Shown here piece by piece: positions 25,301 to 36,065 of a stretch of DNA of 64,000 nt. Origin of the DNA: Paracentrotus lividus (Eukaryota > Echinodermata > Echinoidea > Camarodonta > Echinidae); assembly GCA_940671915.1 (NCBI GenBank), contig CALNVZ010000174.1, positions 16,426,220 to 16,490,219 of the forward strand. The letters run 5' to 3'. The translations under genes were made by a program, and so were the position numbers. The notes beneath the pieces were generated by a model. That model had not been told where the DNA came from, searched no databases, and saw only the letters and a program-made list of their open reading frames with translations. Each line of letters starts with the position of its first letter. The stretch's first letter is position 1.

Positions 25301-28300
25301 CTATATTCTTTGGTATCGAGTTTGGTACGAATGTTGTCGCCATCGGTTTTTTTTAGTTCCAACACTTTGCTCAACAAATCACTGTAAACTAAAAGCAGCA
25401 ACGTGACATCAGAAGTCATAAAAAGTAGACCGTTTGGATGCAATCTCGCCATTTTTCGATGAAAAAACGACAGATCGAAAGTGTGAGAATGGAGAAAGCG
25501 GAGCGCCACTGCCCGAAAATGTGTAGTTAAATCCGTTCTCCACGTGTTGTGCGTGGTAGTCCGCAGCGAGACCCTACACATTGCGATGTCTGTACTTGTG
25601 CTAGAATGCTTGAACGCGTCCTAAATCTACTTTTTTCCCCTCTATATTCTGGGTAGTCTTCGGCGAGACCGCTACACATTTCGGATTGTACTGTACTGCA
25701 TGGTGCTGAACGCGTCAAATCTTACTCTTTCCCCTCTATATTCTTGGGGAATCGAGCATTGCAGTACGAATGTTTGTCGCCAATCGTTCCTTTTTTAGTT
25801 TACCACTTGCTCAATCAAATCACTTAGGATCAAGAGCAGTGCATCGTGGCATTCAGAAGTCAGAAATAGGACTGTTTGGATGTAACTGCCATTTTCGGAT
25901 GAGGTAGGATAGACGGAATTTCGCGATCGATCGCTATATCTATGGGTTTGAAGAAAGCAAAAACAAAGTTAAACACTACGCAACAAAAAACAAAACAAAC
26001 AAACAAAAAAAAAGAGAGGAAAAAAAAGAAAGACAGAGAGACAGAAAAGGGAGTCATAAAAAAATATATAAAATAAAATATACATGTTGTATTGAAGTGA
26101 GAGAGAAGATGTAGTAAAATAGTAAGGGAGGATGGACAGCCGGGAAATTGATAGAGAAAATCAAACCACAAAAATATAATTTAATAAGATTATAGGCCTA
26201 TATCGTTACCGGTTACGGGGTAAACATAAACTATTATCTCATATACCTCTCAGTCTAACTTGATTCGGCTTTTATATATAGATTTTCTTGGGTTTTGTTG
26301 AAATTCGCCAGGAAAAGGCTGCACGCAGAATAGTTTGATATAAATATTTATACCTGAGATACATCCTGAAAAGGAATGGTCTCATTAAACCATATAAGGA
26401 GTAAAATATATAGTAGCCAAAGGAAAGAGAAAAACGAAAATAAAACTATGAATAGGAAGAGGTGGAACGAGAAAGGATAAAGTAATGTGTCTTACCTGCA
26501 TATTATATTTGAATGATCGTTGATCAGCAGAACCTGAAAAAGTTTTGTTAGTTTTATTTTGTTTTTGTTTTAGTTTATTATTTTTTGTTTTTGGTTGTGT
26601 TGTTGGGTTGTTGTTGTTTTTGTTTTTTTTTTGTTTTTGGGGGGGGTTATATTGATACTACTCGAATGCATTTTATCAAAATCTAGAGGAAAAGAAGTCA
26701 TATCGATAATAAAAATATGTATAAGAACGAAACTTGAAATAAATCTCTCGGAGGGAAATATAGAGAGAAAAAGAAAAGAGAAAAAGAGAGATGTAGAAGG
26801 GGAAAAGGAATAAACAATCTAGGTGGGACCGTTGTCAAGGTATCAAAAACATTTTTCCATGTAATATAAAACAGCGATATCCTCTTTATTATATTATTTA
26901 CACAACAACAGCAAAAAAATTGAAAGGTCGATTGAGAGCGTTTTTTTTTTTTTTTTTTTTTAATGTCGTAAATGAAAAAAAAGCGTCATAAAAAAAAACC
27001 CAACGAGTGTGGAGAGAAAAGGGGCGTCATATAAAAAAATATAAAATCCAAGTGAGGAGAGTGTAGATCGCAGGAAATATTAAACTAAAACAGTTAAGGT
27101 AGCACGAAATTAAAAGAGAAACCAAATTAAAATTATGATATTTCAAATGATATTATATTCGTATATGGAGGAAACAAAAAAAAGAATAGAAAAGTTCACA
27201 CCAATGCCCCAAAAGAACATGAACCTCAGAATGTTTACCATAACAGTTCAGTTAGGCTCCAAGTCTCCATTGACCCATTCAGAATGTCATGAAGTTGGAT
27301 TAAAATGAAAAAAAAAAAATTTTATAGAGGAGTGATAGGGAATAGAGAGAGAGAGAGAGAAGAGAGAAGCGAGAGAATAAATAAAATATAAGGGAGTTAA
27401 CAAGAGGACAGCCGGGAATAGCATACGTGCCAACATGTGTAAATCCTAATATAGGGAAAAGTGGGAATATCAAATTTTAAAAATAGGACATTCTGTATTT
27501 CCTAGATACTGGCAACGGATTTTTTCAAAAATAGGGACAAAGGGTTGTAAATATTGGTGAATATGCCCTTCTTTCCCCAAAAATAGGGACTGTCCCACTA
27601 AATAAGGAATTGGCAAGTATTGGAAATAGAAACAAAACCACAACCACTCAATTATGATATTATCAAATTGAATATATTATACGTAACGGGAAAAGCAATA
27701 AACTAAGGGAAAATTGTTCTGGCGATGGAACAGAACAAGCGAGTAAAATGTAATGATAAGCAATTAAATAGCTACATGTCGCTTATACAATTAATCATGC
27801 AGATATTATGAGCTAACATGTATAATACCTTCCAGCAAACGGATTCGTTTTTTTTTTTTTTTTTTTTTTTTGGGGGGGGGGTGGTGTTTTGTATATTGGG
27901 TGATGGCAGCTTGAAGGATAATGTTTTGATAAAGCATGTCATACTAATCATACGTTCTGAAATGAAGCTTCAATTAAACTGATTAAAGATAACAAAACTA
28001 TATAGGGCCAAATACGGAAAAGGAAAAGAAAAACAGAATAGAACGAAGATAACATGACGGGGCGCCAGTTACATGGAGCGAGGCGCAAACGACCTGAAGG
28101 GGACACCAAATTGATCGAAAAGCAGATATAAAATAATAAATAAAAATTTAAAAAAATTGATTAAACAGCCCCTATGACTGAAATGTGACCTTCTTTTTTT
28201 GGAGGCTGAAGGCCGATTATTTATTTTTTTTAAAAGCAAATTAAGGGAAATTATAGAGGAAAGATAGAGGGAGAAAGGGAAAGGTAATAACATCTATGGT

Positions 28301-30003
28301 GGACTTTTGGCATGGTTATTTGTAATTATGATAACATAACATTCCTTCTTTATTTATATATTTTCAACAAAAAAAAAATGGGCGTGGGTGGGGTGAAAAT
28401 CGTGTTTTTGTTTTTGTTTGTTTGTTGATTTTTTTTTTTTTTTTTAATGTCAGAATCAAATTTCTATAATGTAACAAACCATATAAAATAGAATTATGTG
28501 CCTCCCCCCTGTGCTGCTACGGGCACTGCTGCTAGTTTACACTGAATTACTTTACAATGAATTTTACTTCTGGTGTAAATAAATTATTACTGTCAGCAGA
28601 CGTATTGCACAGATGTACCTAGGGCTCACATACAGCTGCAAACCAACATCAGTCAGTACTGAAAAATGGCTGTCAGTCGCCCTCTTGGTTGCTGAGGAAA
28701 CTTCTCAATAATAATTAGCGAAACCAGCTTTAAATCTACCTCAAAATAAATTAAGATAAGCTATAGTCCCATTGCAATATAATTCTTCTATTAGATATAT
28801 TTAATTTTGTTTAGGAGAATTTTTAGACCCTTTTTTGATATGCCACCTTGACTTGGCTGGAGGTGCTCAAGACACTTTTCTGCATTGACTTTCCATTGGT
28901 AGTAAACTGCTGCAATAAGGCACTTCCCAGTGCAAGGTCAATTATGAATTGACCATGCATAAGTGTAAGTGCCTAGGGCTTGGCTATCTCATGATGTTCA
29001 AAGATAGAAATTGGTCTATATGAAGACCATCATGGACTAAAAATGTACTTCGATTTGATTTCACATTGTTGGGAGGTAGCCCTAATGTCGCACATGTCTG
29101 TATACTATTACAATGTAATTTAGTAAACAACAAATTTCACATTCTGTCCATCAGGACAGTGTTTCACAAAACAAAGTACAGTTTCAATAACATTCCACTG
29201 AAACATGTGAGCACTGCCAAATTTGTACGATTCTGTGAAATACATCATATGTAGTGCCCTGTAGTCTTTAAACACAACTTACCCTGCAACGTAAGCCACA
29301 AGACCTGTGTTTGGGTCACAGGTCAATGTACAATTGTCCTTTACAGTTATTCCAAGTACTCTTTCCAAGGTGACCTGTAACAAATAAATTCAAACAGAAA
29401 TTCATGCATGTAAATAAATTCTAAGTAATGTAGTGTAACGTATCAGATTTTAGTTTCATTCAATCTTATTTGTTCAGAGTTAATCAAAATCAGACACTAT
29501 TTACAAGTCTCAATTTATTATAAAAAAAGAAAAAGAAAATTAGAACATAGAAATACAAAACATACAAATCATCATCAGAAAAATTCAATAATAAATTTTC
29601 AATTATTACTATAGTCTAATTACAATAATTATTTTCCAAAGCACTTCTAAAAATCACCCTATTATACTGCCACTTCATTGGCCTTCGAGTCTTGCAACTC
29701 AAGGGGGGCGCTTCCACCTTTAAAAGACGGAGAATGTGTCTTCTCCCCTCGCTACGGTAGCAACAAGATACAAAAAAAGAGAAAAAGATAGATCTAGACT
29801 ACCACTAGAGATTCTCGGTCTACTTCCACCTAACATTTCCTAAAATTAATATCTAGTCTAGGCTAAGTCACGATTTCTATGCCTATTATTTCTCTAACCT
29901 TTTGACTCAATGCCTTTTTTCTTTTTCCTGGTCCAGTTCCACGAACAACAATGCGGTTTTTCCTTTCTCCCACCGCTAACGAAGATGGTCGTTGATTGCT
30001 CAT
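4302..30003 (-). CDS. MAPKBP1/WDR62: MAPKBP1/WDR62-type WD40 scaffold protein, 5' end (first three coding exons)
   Basis: Vertebrate MAPKBP1 and WDR62 are large WD40 scaffold proteins that bind JNK pathway members; WDR62 acts at spindle poles. Three exons join in frame: exon 1 30003-29899 (ATG at 30003, 35 codons, ending before GTTAGA), exon 2 29374-29283 (30 codons plus 2 nt, donor GTAAGT) and exon 3 4366-4302 (1+63+1 nt, donor GTAAG). The joined protein has a basic leader (residues 25-35), then [27 protein letters not shown] and [12 protein letters not shown]. Order and spacing match the start of the family's first WD40 region (VTLEKVLGITV, CDP-SGLVAY-AG, CVVVLFNP in human MAPKBP1, from memory). 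The split glycine codon GG/A at the exon 2/3 junction agrees with the protein match. Later exons are not seen and should lie left of base 1. Intron 2 (4367-29282) is about 25 kb and full of transposons. Which paralogue it is cannot be settled from 88 residues. Confidence 0.86.
4367..8420. other. MAPKBP1 intron 2, right after exon 3: no gene seen
   Basis: AT-rich sequence. A pyrimidine-rich CT stretch lies at about 7430-7625. Short open frames lack splice sites or family motifs. Confidence 0.6.
8423..8617. mobile_element. Small TA-flanked MITE (CTGTA... family)
   Basis: The ends are inverted (CTGTATTTAAG at 8423, ATACAG at 8617), with TA on both sides (8421-8422, 8618-8619). The inside has TTTTCGCGA and CTCGCAAAATT words that recur at about 10868-10962 and 46704-46932, so this is a dispersed family. 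Confidence 0.65.
10710..10850 (-). mobile_element. LINE 3' tail fragment, inverted
   Basis: (TTCAA)n starts at about 10712 and leads into TTTATTAAACCATAAAAAGC. Reverse-complemented, this is an AATAAATTGAATTGAATTG-type LINE end like the one at 1786. Confidence 0.45.
10868..10962. mobile_element. Truncated copy of the CTGTA MITE
   Basis: CATTTTACTTTCGCAAAT through AAAATTCGCGAAAATATT to the terminal TTTTACAGTA. Only the right terminus is clear. Confidence 0.5.
12215..12681. mobile_element. Tc1/mariner-type MITE, complete
   Basis: Terminal inverted repeats of about 25 bp: CAGTCTGTGTCAAATAAAAT then GGTAC at the left, and GTACC through TTTACACAGACTG at the right. TA lies on each side (12213-12214, 12682-12683). 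The length is 467 bp. There is no transposase. A second copy is at 47485-48930. Confidence 0.8.
13002..13178. repeat. DIRS left inverted terminal repeat
   Basis: Begins GATATAGAAATATACATTTG, then CCTACCATTGCTATTCGACC and so on. It matches the reverse complement of 18880-19057 over about 175 bp. Nearly all differences are one- to few-base indels, several in homopolymers (the C-run at 13099-13115). Confidence 0.85.
13235..13330. repeat. DIRS internal complementary region (circle-junction copy)
   Basis: 13235-13290 is the reverse complement of 12970-13026 with one T difference. 13290-13330 is the exact reverse complement of 19017-19057. The two halves meet at 13290, where a single shared base fixes the ends of the element. 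Confidence 0.88.
13380..14310 (-). pseudogene. DIRS tyrosine recombinase, broken
   Basis: The position after RNase H is typical. Recognisable pieces near the C-terminus are [14 protein letters not shown] (about 13600, with stops just upstream) and [15 protein letters not shown] followed by [14 protein letters not shown], which resembles the DIRS ending W--ICRA--W--P-TF--FY. The catalytic R-H-R-Y set cannot be confirmed because of stops and frameshifts. Confidence 0.55.
14340..15440 (-). pseudogene. DIRS RNase H and linker region, broken
   Basis: [15 protein letters not shown] (about 14900, minus strand) corresponds to the DIRS RNase H motif V-TDN-T--AYI. Upstream are [18 protein letters not shown] and [14 protein letters not shown] pieces in shifted frames. 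Downstream are [11 protein letters not shown] (normally N--ADALSR) and a proline/leucine-rich linker. Several frame changes. Confidence 0.7.
15440..16160 (-). pseudogene. DIRS reverse transcriptase, broken
   Basis: Two overlapping minus-strand frames give the DIRS RT signature. The first is the linker [30 protein letters not shown] (frame 16160-15828). After a frameshift near the homopolymers at 15834-15845 follow [44 protein letters not shown] (motif A) and [11 protein letters not shown] (motif B). The expected YLDD motif C should follow directly but is not found. [19 protein letters not shown] continues after it. Confidence 0.85.
16160..18150 (-). pseudogene. DIRS gag-like region, broken
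   Basis: Minus-strand frames here are short and shift often. The most gag-like piece is near the end (about 16446-16081), with a basic stretch [10 protein letters not shown] and GRGGG. The right part has an internal tandem duplication (17501-17714 and 17777-17985). There is no zinc knuckle. Assignment rests on position before the reverse transcriptase. Confidence 0.5.
17501..17985. repeat. Tandem duplication inside the DIRS gag region
   Basis: Copies 17501-17714 and 17777-17985 (offset 276) share TCGGGGACGTCCCGCT, CGGATACCGCCGA, AACCGGTACGGAAAC and CGGATCCGATTTACCT with scattered changes. Confidence 0.8.
18880..19057. repeat. DIRS right inverted terminal repeat (5' end of the element)
   Basis: Reverse-complemented it starts GATTTACTTCAATAGAACTA and continues into the same sequence as the left repeat. 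The outermost 41 bp (19017-19057) recur perfectly, inverted, at 13290-13330. Confidence 0.88.
19058..19671. other. MAPKBP1 intron 2 segment, nothing seen
   Basis: AT-rich sequence between two transposons. No open frame with family motifs and no repeat structure. Confidence 0.6.
19674..20525. mobile_element. TA-flanked element with GGGGAGACCGGGG termini
   Basis: Inverted ends GGGGAGACCGGGGACAATTG then TAACA, and TGTTACAATTGTCCCCGGTC then TCCCC. TA flanks at 19672-19673 and 20526-20527. The word GTTACAATTG recurs in both orientations near the ends. 852 bp, non-coding. Confidence 0.75.
20528..22837. other. MAPKBP1 intron 2 segment, no gene seen
   Basis: Holds a C-run (20805-20817), a purine-rich stretch (21540-21655) and a (TTG)n microsatellite (22153-22172). 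A piece like the mariner MITE end (CTCAAATAAAATGGTTCAAG, about 22602) is probably a decayed fragment. Confidence 0.5.
22842..24361. mobile_element. TTAA-flanked non-autonomous element
   Basis: Ends AGGTTTACTAAATTA and TAATTTAGTAAACCT are perfect inverted repeats, each flanked by TTAA (22838-22841, 24362-24365), the target of piggyBac-type transposases. 1520 bp. The open frame at 23379-23639 has no recognisable motif. Confidence 0.75.
24813..24970 (+). CDS. Orphan exon-like ORF, 51 residues, unrecognised
   Basis: After the acceptor-like ATATTACTGCAG an open frame (from 24815) runs to TGA at 24968. It reads [51 protein letters not shown]. Composition looks protein-like, with aromatic and charged residues and no low complexity. 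It lies inside MAPKBP1 intron 2 on the opposite strand, just right of a TTAA-flanked element. No partner exon was identified. A very weak resemblance of NGV-Y---G to the end of tartrate-resistant acid phosphatases was noticed and is not enough for a call. It may be a decayed or retrocopied gene fragment. Confidence 0.2.
25190..25920. repeat. Imperfect direct repeats with many indels
   Basis: 25208-25472 and 25661-25916 share GCGAGACC-CTACACA, GAACGCGT, TTTCCCCTCTATATTCT, TGTCGCC-ATCG, CATCAGAAGTCA and GTTTGGATG. A third partial copy is 25563-25660. Differences are mostly indels. Confidence 0.7.
25921..28300. repeat. Degenerate, partly triplicated AT-rich block
   Basis: Words such as GGACAGCCGGGAA (26132, 27408), CACAA-AATTATGATATT (about 27130, 27645) and purine-rich AGAGAGAAAAAG stretches recur. 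T/G-rich (26540-26645), T-runs (26941-26963, 27848-27870) and (GA)n (27344-27361) occur. An exon-shaped piece at about 26494-26540 (minus) did not fit the MAPKBP1 frame. No gene is supported. Confidence 0.4.
28301..29282. other. MAPKBP1 intron 2 next to exon 2, nothing seen
   Basis: AT-rich, with a T-run at 28431-28445. No repeat pairing or coding signal found. Confidence 0.55.
29375..29898. other. MAPKBP1 intron 1
   Basis: 524 bp between exons 1 and 2. No coding signal. Confidence 0.75.
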
Positions 30004-30760
30004 GCTGTTTTAATATTTTATATTGAACTGAAGATTAGAGTCAGAATTGTCCTAAATCACTTCAGACTTGCTCAATACAGGTAAATACTACTGCCGTTTC
30101 AGAGCATTATGATCCAGGTGCATGCATGCCAATGGTGAATCCGTGACTATTGCTGCGACGTGACTTTGCCTGGCTTCATTCACTCACGGACTGAGCTGAG
30201 CAGAACGGGGATCAAAACACTACCAGCCAGCGCCCATTCAAAGGGAACCCTGCCGGTGCCCACCCGTCCGTGAATAAGCACGAAACGGGTCACTCTCGCT
30301 CTCCTAGAAGCTCGAGTACGATATAGCCATGCATTCTCAGGGAAAACCTCTGGCTCTGCAATATTATGTACATGTAAAATATTCCAAATGATCTCCTTAA
30401 CCTTGGAAGCGTTATACTTGTGGTTTTTCAAAGTATTTCTGCTAAATTCTATGGCTTGATAATACGTGTACTTTGTCGATGTCGCACAAAAATATTACGA
30501 CTTTTTACGTTCAGACGAAATTTCGCCGATAGGCATGATTGGCCACCGAGGAAATGAGGGTCAATATTTAGCCAATCACTTTCACGCTGTGATAAACTCC
30601 GCCCCATGGACCCGGAAGTAATATTCTCTACTACCGGCGTCTGCTAGATCTTATAGCCGATACGTTGTGACCGTACCGGTGCATGGATGCACGGGAAATT
30701 ATGTTGCGCATCCCAAATCTCAAATTAATCACAATGTATATTTTCTAAATGATTCTAGCC
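30004..30760. promoter_or_regulatory. Probable bidirectional promoter, MAPKBP1 and the small two-exon ORF
   Basis: 757 bp separate two divergent start codons. The stretch is richer in CpG than its surroundings (30180-30310, 30595-30680). It holds an ETS-type site CCGGAAGT at 30612-30619 and CCAAT-like words (GCCAATCACTTT near 30571, ATTGG near 30538). No TATA box is evident. Confidence 0.45.
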
Positions 30761-31109
30761 ATGGTTGATTCCAGCTCAGGCGCAGATCCAAGAAGGGTGA
30801 GCGGGCCCGGCCCCCCGCCCCACCCCCCCCCTCGTTTGTGATACTGTAATTCATAATAGAAATATATCAGAATTTCTATGTATTGAGGGGAAAAGTTAAC
30901 TGCAACCCCCCACCCTATTTAGATGACTTTTGTAACCATATATTGATATTTTGTCTTTTCAATGACAGGGTTGTTTCCAGAAGAGAAGGCCTTCTTTATC
31001 AGATGCGGGGACTTTGAATGGCTCTGGTCTTCTATCTACCGTGGAACAAATTAAGACCCAGAGCTCCACGTTTAGTGACTGGTATAAGAAAGCACAAGAA
31101 GGCAATTGA
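30761..31109 (+). CDS. Candidate two-exon small protein (58 residues), unrecognised
   Basis: Exon 1 is 30761-30796 (12 codons, good start context GCCATGG, ending AAGG before GTGAGC). Exon 2 is 30969-31109, after the acceptor TTCAATGACAG, and ends with TGA. The phases agree and give 58 residues: a short polar start (MVDSSSGADPRR), a basic stretch (KRRPSLSD, with an RRPS sequence that resembles a basophilic kinase site), then STVEQIKTQSSTFSDWYKKA, which could form a short helix, and a GN end. There is no signal peptide or membrane segment. An in-frame TAG stands directly before the ATG. The gene points away from MAPKBP1, whose ATG is 757 bp to the left, so the two may share a promoter. I do not recognise the protein. 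It could be a genuine microprotein, or the last two exons of a longer transcript. Corrupted assembly begins about 300 bp downstream. Confidence 0.5.
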
Positions 31110-31399
31110 TACTCGATGGGAAAGGGTACGTAAATTTAAGTAGAACTATGTTCTTTAAAATCTATCTTGTATACTTTATCTTTCACCCATTGTTGTATCT
31201 GAGGATTACTGAGGTGAGCATGAGTATTTGCATGTTTTCAATCAATCATAATGATAAAATTAACACGCAGTTTGCAAGATTATCTTGACACACTCAAAGA
31301 GTGAACAAAATTGCAGTGTAGGCCTAGTACGTTAGTTAATACGGACTAGCGTGAGCATTACTGGTATAATTTTTAGAGGTGGGAACTGCAGTACTTGCA

Positions 31400-34300
31400 C
31401 CGCGCTACAGTTTCATCAATGAGACAAATTATTCTATTGAGAAGAAACAAGACCGCTCACTTTTTTACTAAATAGAGATCCGTAAATAATTTACTGATAG
31501 TCGGGTTTTAAAAACTAGAACTGTGGAATCATTTTGGAAATTGTCTTGTATCATTTCAAGAATAGTGTCTCTTATAATAGAAGTAAAATATACGCGAGAA
31601 TCAGAGAACTACGGTGCCCTTGTTACACTTTTCAGACAACATTCCCCCGCCTAACAGATTCACAGATTCGGTTCCTAAGAATTGGCGGTAATTTTATCTG
31701 GATCCCTTTGCTACTACGGGGATTTCGCCTTTTGTAGGCGACTGACGGGAGGGGCATATGCTTGACAATGGTACCATCATGGAGTAGCCGTATTTGGTGA
31801 TACTAAACACCATTGCAAGTTTCGTAAGGTTTTCGCATTAATCCAAATCTATATCACTCTGCAAACACAGTAGTAGTAGTCATGTGTCATTAGCTTGTGC
31901 TAAATGTTACTATATAATTATGTTCTCAAAGACTCGCGTACAATCCCAGTGTGTGTGTTATAAATAATATCCATAATGTGTGTATTTTCTAGAGAAATAC
32001 AACTTTAATGACCGTTAGGTTTACATTTTTTGTTTGACTACTCGTCAAACAGATCTCGACGACCATGAAAATAACAAATTGTTACCTGACACTGGATCGG
32101 AGATACGAGATGCTCTTGCTGGAAATAAAGCAGCTGAGAACTTGGCAGTAACTGAATTTCCGCGGTGTAGAATAAGCACTAGCGTTCTTTCGATATAAAA
32201 AAATTAGTGACTATAAGACACGTGGGTCTTAATCCTACAGTAATACTAGACTAAAACAGAAGGGGACCTATCCTTACTAATTGCAGACAGCAGCAAGCTA
32301 TGAGAGTAAGGAATGTCACTAGTTGCTTGATTTCTTAAGTAAATATTAGAGTCGCACGAAAAACCTTATCCATGAACGTGGACTTCAAGTTAAATTATTG
32401 TTCTGGTCATGGGTTGAAAAAGTGTGGAAAAACACTGGCTGAAAAAGATGACATATTGGACTGAGTTATAGGCAATATCACAACTCTAAAGCTTGTTTAG
32501 TGTATGTAAAGAAGACATTCTGGAATCACCAAAATTATAAAGAAATTAGTGGAATATTACTCAGCGTACACAGAAGGTACACATGTTAGTTAACGCGTCT
32601 AACAAAGAATGCAGTGTATGTGACTCATCAAGAAATGCCAGATACTTATACCAGAACAATAATGGATCTTATTCTATAAATACTAATCCTATTATAAGGG
32701 AAATTTATCAGACACGTATGCCTGACCTTCTTATACTCCTATAGAATATTACATCAATAGCCACAGTGCTTCTCTCTAATATCGAATCAGATCATTAATG
32801 GTGTGCAGAATGAAGTGAAAGGACGAGAAGCTATCCATTATCAACTTTCTTCGTTGCCTGTCAACTATAATCGCTGTATTATTCTATCTAAACACTAGAT
32901 TCCTCTTTAAACTACTCCTTATTACAGCTCTGTTCACATCACTGTACATTGCACTTGGCGCTGGCTTTTTTAGACGCGCAGGCGCCATCTAGAAAGTTTT
33001 TATTCACAACACCAATGATATTTAGAGACGGAAGAGGTTCTTTCTGGTAAGTAATAATTATTATTTACCCATTCTTTTTGTTTTTTTTTTTTTATGTATC
33101 TCTGTGACATTGAATTTATACGAAAAGAAACCATTACAAGGCTAGTCTTGCGCTCGACTGTATTAGTATTATAGTTGCTGTTTTCAAAACACCATGTTCA
33201 TCCGAATGCAATTAATCTTTTGGTCATGCTTGGTTTTAGGGAAAGCGTTTGATTTATTGAATGAGCGCTTGGATCATAAATCGCCGAATCGTACATATGA
33301 TCTGATAAATATAGCGAGACTGAGGTGGTGACTGTGTGTGGTTGCTCAAAGAGAACATATATAATCTAGACTATCTCCCTGGTGACACAGATTATCGCGC
33401 TCCTGGCATATTTTTACAAAACGAGATCTCGAGAGGAGGCAAATAATCTAAATGTTTGACCATAGTGTTCCTTATGTAAAATATATCACTAAACCTCTCT
33501 GTTTTTTAATAATAAGATTACTTAATGAACATTTGTACTCTACCAATAACTTACTGAGTTTTCATTAATAAAAAATCTAACTCTGTTAATTTGGATACAG
33601 GGAGTGTACGGTTTGTGCTGATCAGCGTTTGTGGTTCGATAAGTAAGATTTCCTAGAGAATATATTTTTACATAGTGTACTTAGAGAATCCATTACACAT
33701 AGGGTCCTATAAGTGGGTCCGAAAGAGTCCTTTTATAACTAGTATTTACCATTTTCTCAGTATTTTTGTCTCTTGTGCATCTATCCCGCTGTCTCTCTAT
33801 ATCGCTTCTTCCAGATAACTATCTAAAAAGACCAAGCCTGAGGATCTGTGGCTACAGTTCCATATGGTTCCATTTTTTAGAAGAACTAACGGAATAACTG
33901 TTAATAGAGACCAGGATCGTGAAACATACCAAGAAACAGACAGCTGCTGAACAATCGAAACTGGCAGACTACTTATCTGGGAAGCTAGTATAGCGAATAC
34001 AAAGAGATATATACTTTTTAGATCTGGAAAATATTATGAACTTTGAGATAGATTCAAGAAGTTGATCTGCGCCTAGAGTTATTTTACCAATATGACATCA
34101 AATCATAACTTACGAATAAATTGTTGGGCTCGCGAACTTCGAGATACATCAGTTTGGTGCAGCCTGCACTAGATATCTTCCGGTAAATGTTAAACTGTTT
34201 CTTTGTTACTAGTGCAAATATTAGGTTATTCATGGTGGTTTGAATACTAAGCCAGCCGGTCCAGCACAGCCCGATATTCTAGAGAATAAGGTCGACTGGT

Positions 34301-36065
34301 AGGCATATTAGTACTCAGTTACAGTTTACGGAATTGCTCAAGGTAATATTCTACTAAATTGTTATCATTGTTTAGATAATAAAGATCAGTTTTAACTCAA
34401 TTTTACGCCAAGTATGCTCTGAATAGATCATAGATATTACTGGTATATTAATCTCGTTAATATAATTATAATTAAATGAGATTAATTATATAGAATCATT
34501 AAATGAGTATAATATCTGTGTAAACTAGATATAACTCAGAGATAAAAAATACGTAATGTAAATGTACTGTTAGATTCTAAGTCACTGATCAATTCCTATG
34601 GCAATATGACAACGAAATATAATGTAGTTACAAATGAACACGCTGCTTCTACATACCCTTGACATCACCGTTAATCAGAAAACACTCTTTTAAATGTTCA
34701 GCATTTAGCATTTCCATGATGATCAGATGGCAGCTACTATCCACTCCGTCATCTCATCATGACATGTCCTAACTTAATATAAATACAAACAGCATTTTCA
34801 TATATATACATCCTACTGGGACAGCGCCCTACAGTAATCATCAAGATGCCAAGCTTCTTACTTCGCCATTGAGCATTTTATATGATATGATAGGCCAGAT
34901 GTTATGATAGTGGAAACAATATTAAATCTAATTTTTTCAAAAGGGATCGACAATAATCATTCCTCTTCTGTATCTTTAATATATAGAGAGACAGAAAAGT
35001 TGTGCAGTTATTAAGAAATATATTTCTCTTCCTATCGTTTCTCTCTCTGGATATTGGATTCAAATTCTAGATGATTATAGTTGACATCTTCTTTTAAAAA
35101 CTTTAATTTTTTTTTTTCTTTTTTAATTCTATCTTGTTTCTTGGAAGTTCTCTACTGACTGACGAAGATCAAGACGCCCATAGACTAGTCGTTCTAACAA
35201 TATATGGATTCGCAAAACCATGTTTAGTTGGGGCAGGCAGAGGGAGGATGCCGCCGTATCATCGAATTTTAATGGTAATCACGCTGGGTACAGAATTATA
35301 GCGCTCTAAATTTAACAGGGACTCTCATCTGTTCGTGAAAAAGATCACAATATCTTATGAAAGGTTGTCTGGACTGACTACTACTGCACACCCGAAAATT
35401 TACCATACGATCCTTGGTTCACATGATATAGTGGAGAGAAGAAAGAAATTAGAAGCTGTCAGGCTTCGTTTTGTGTTATGCTGTTTCTCAGAATTTGATG
35501 AGAAGAGCAATTAGGCGTAATTATTAATTGCTTATGTTACACAGATTCTTCTAGGCCATTGAGTTTTAACCAGTACTCAGAAAATGAAGTTAATTACTCT
35601 AAAGTATAGATAATCTCTTAGGCACAATTCGTTTTATAAACCTAAAACATCCTAAAGCTTAGAGATGGATTATGTTTATGATGTAGTTTGGGTGTCATTG
35701 ACCATAGGTGCAAAGCTCCCATCAAAGAAAGCAGTGTGGTCGTTGGCCGTTAATGCTAGTACTTATTGCCCATAAAAAATGTCCTACCAAATGGCACGTC
35801 CTGTAATGTGATTCTATTATGTTGATGATCGACGTCTTATCAACACCGATTAAGAGAATCTTGATGGACATTCTACGCATACAAGATGTTCTTGGATGCT
35901 TGCATTTAACTATGCAACTAAAACATTAACATTCAAATTTACATTGCCGTATTAGACTATTTTCATACATTTAAATATTTAACATTTTGCGGGTCTAATT
36001 AGGACACTCACTTGTATAATATCAACTAGTAGAAAGAATAATGTTACTTCGCTCATACCCACTTC
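31400..36065. repeat. Corrupted inverted copy of 38215-40300 (assembly artefact)
   Basis: Read on the opposite strand, landmarks of 38215-40300 recur in order with dense indels: CGCTCATACCCACTTCAGTT (36050), GACATGTCCTAACTTA (34762), GCGCTGGCTTTT and TATTTAGAGACGGAAGAG (32957, 33020), TTGCTGGAAATAAA-CAGCTGAG (32117), CTGCAAACACAGTAG (31859), GAAGAAACAAGACC (31441). The copy is more than twice as long as its source, so insertions dominate. No gene can be annotated here. Confidence 0.85.

Noticed and set aside
26494..26540. Minus-strand exon-like segment ([13 protein letters not shown]) as MAPKBP1 exon
   Set aside because: Its phase does not fit after exon 2 (a stop appears), whereas 4302-4366 fits in phase and sequence.
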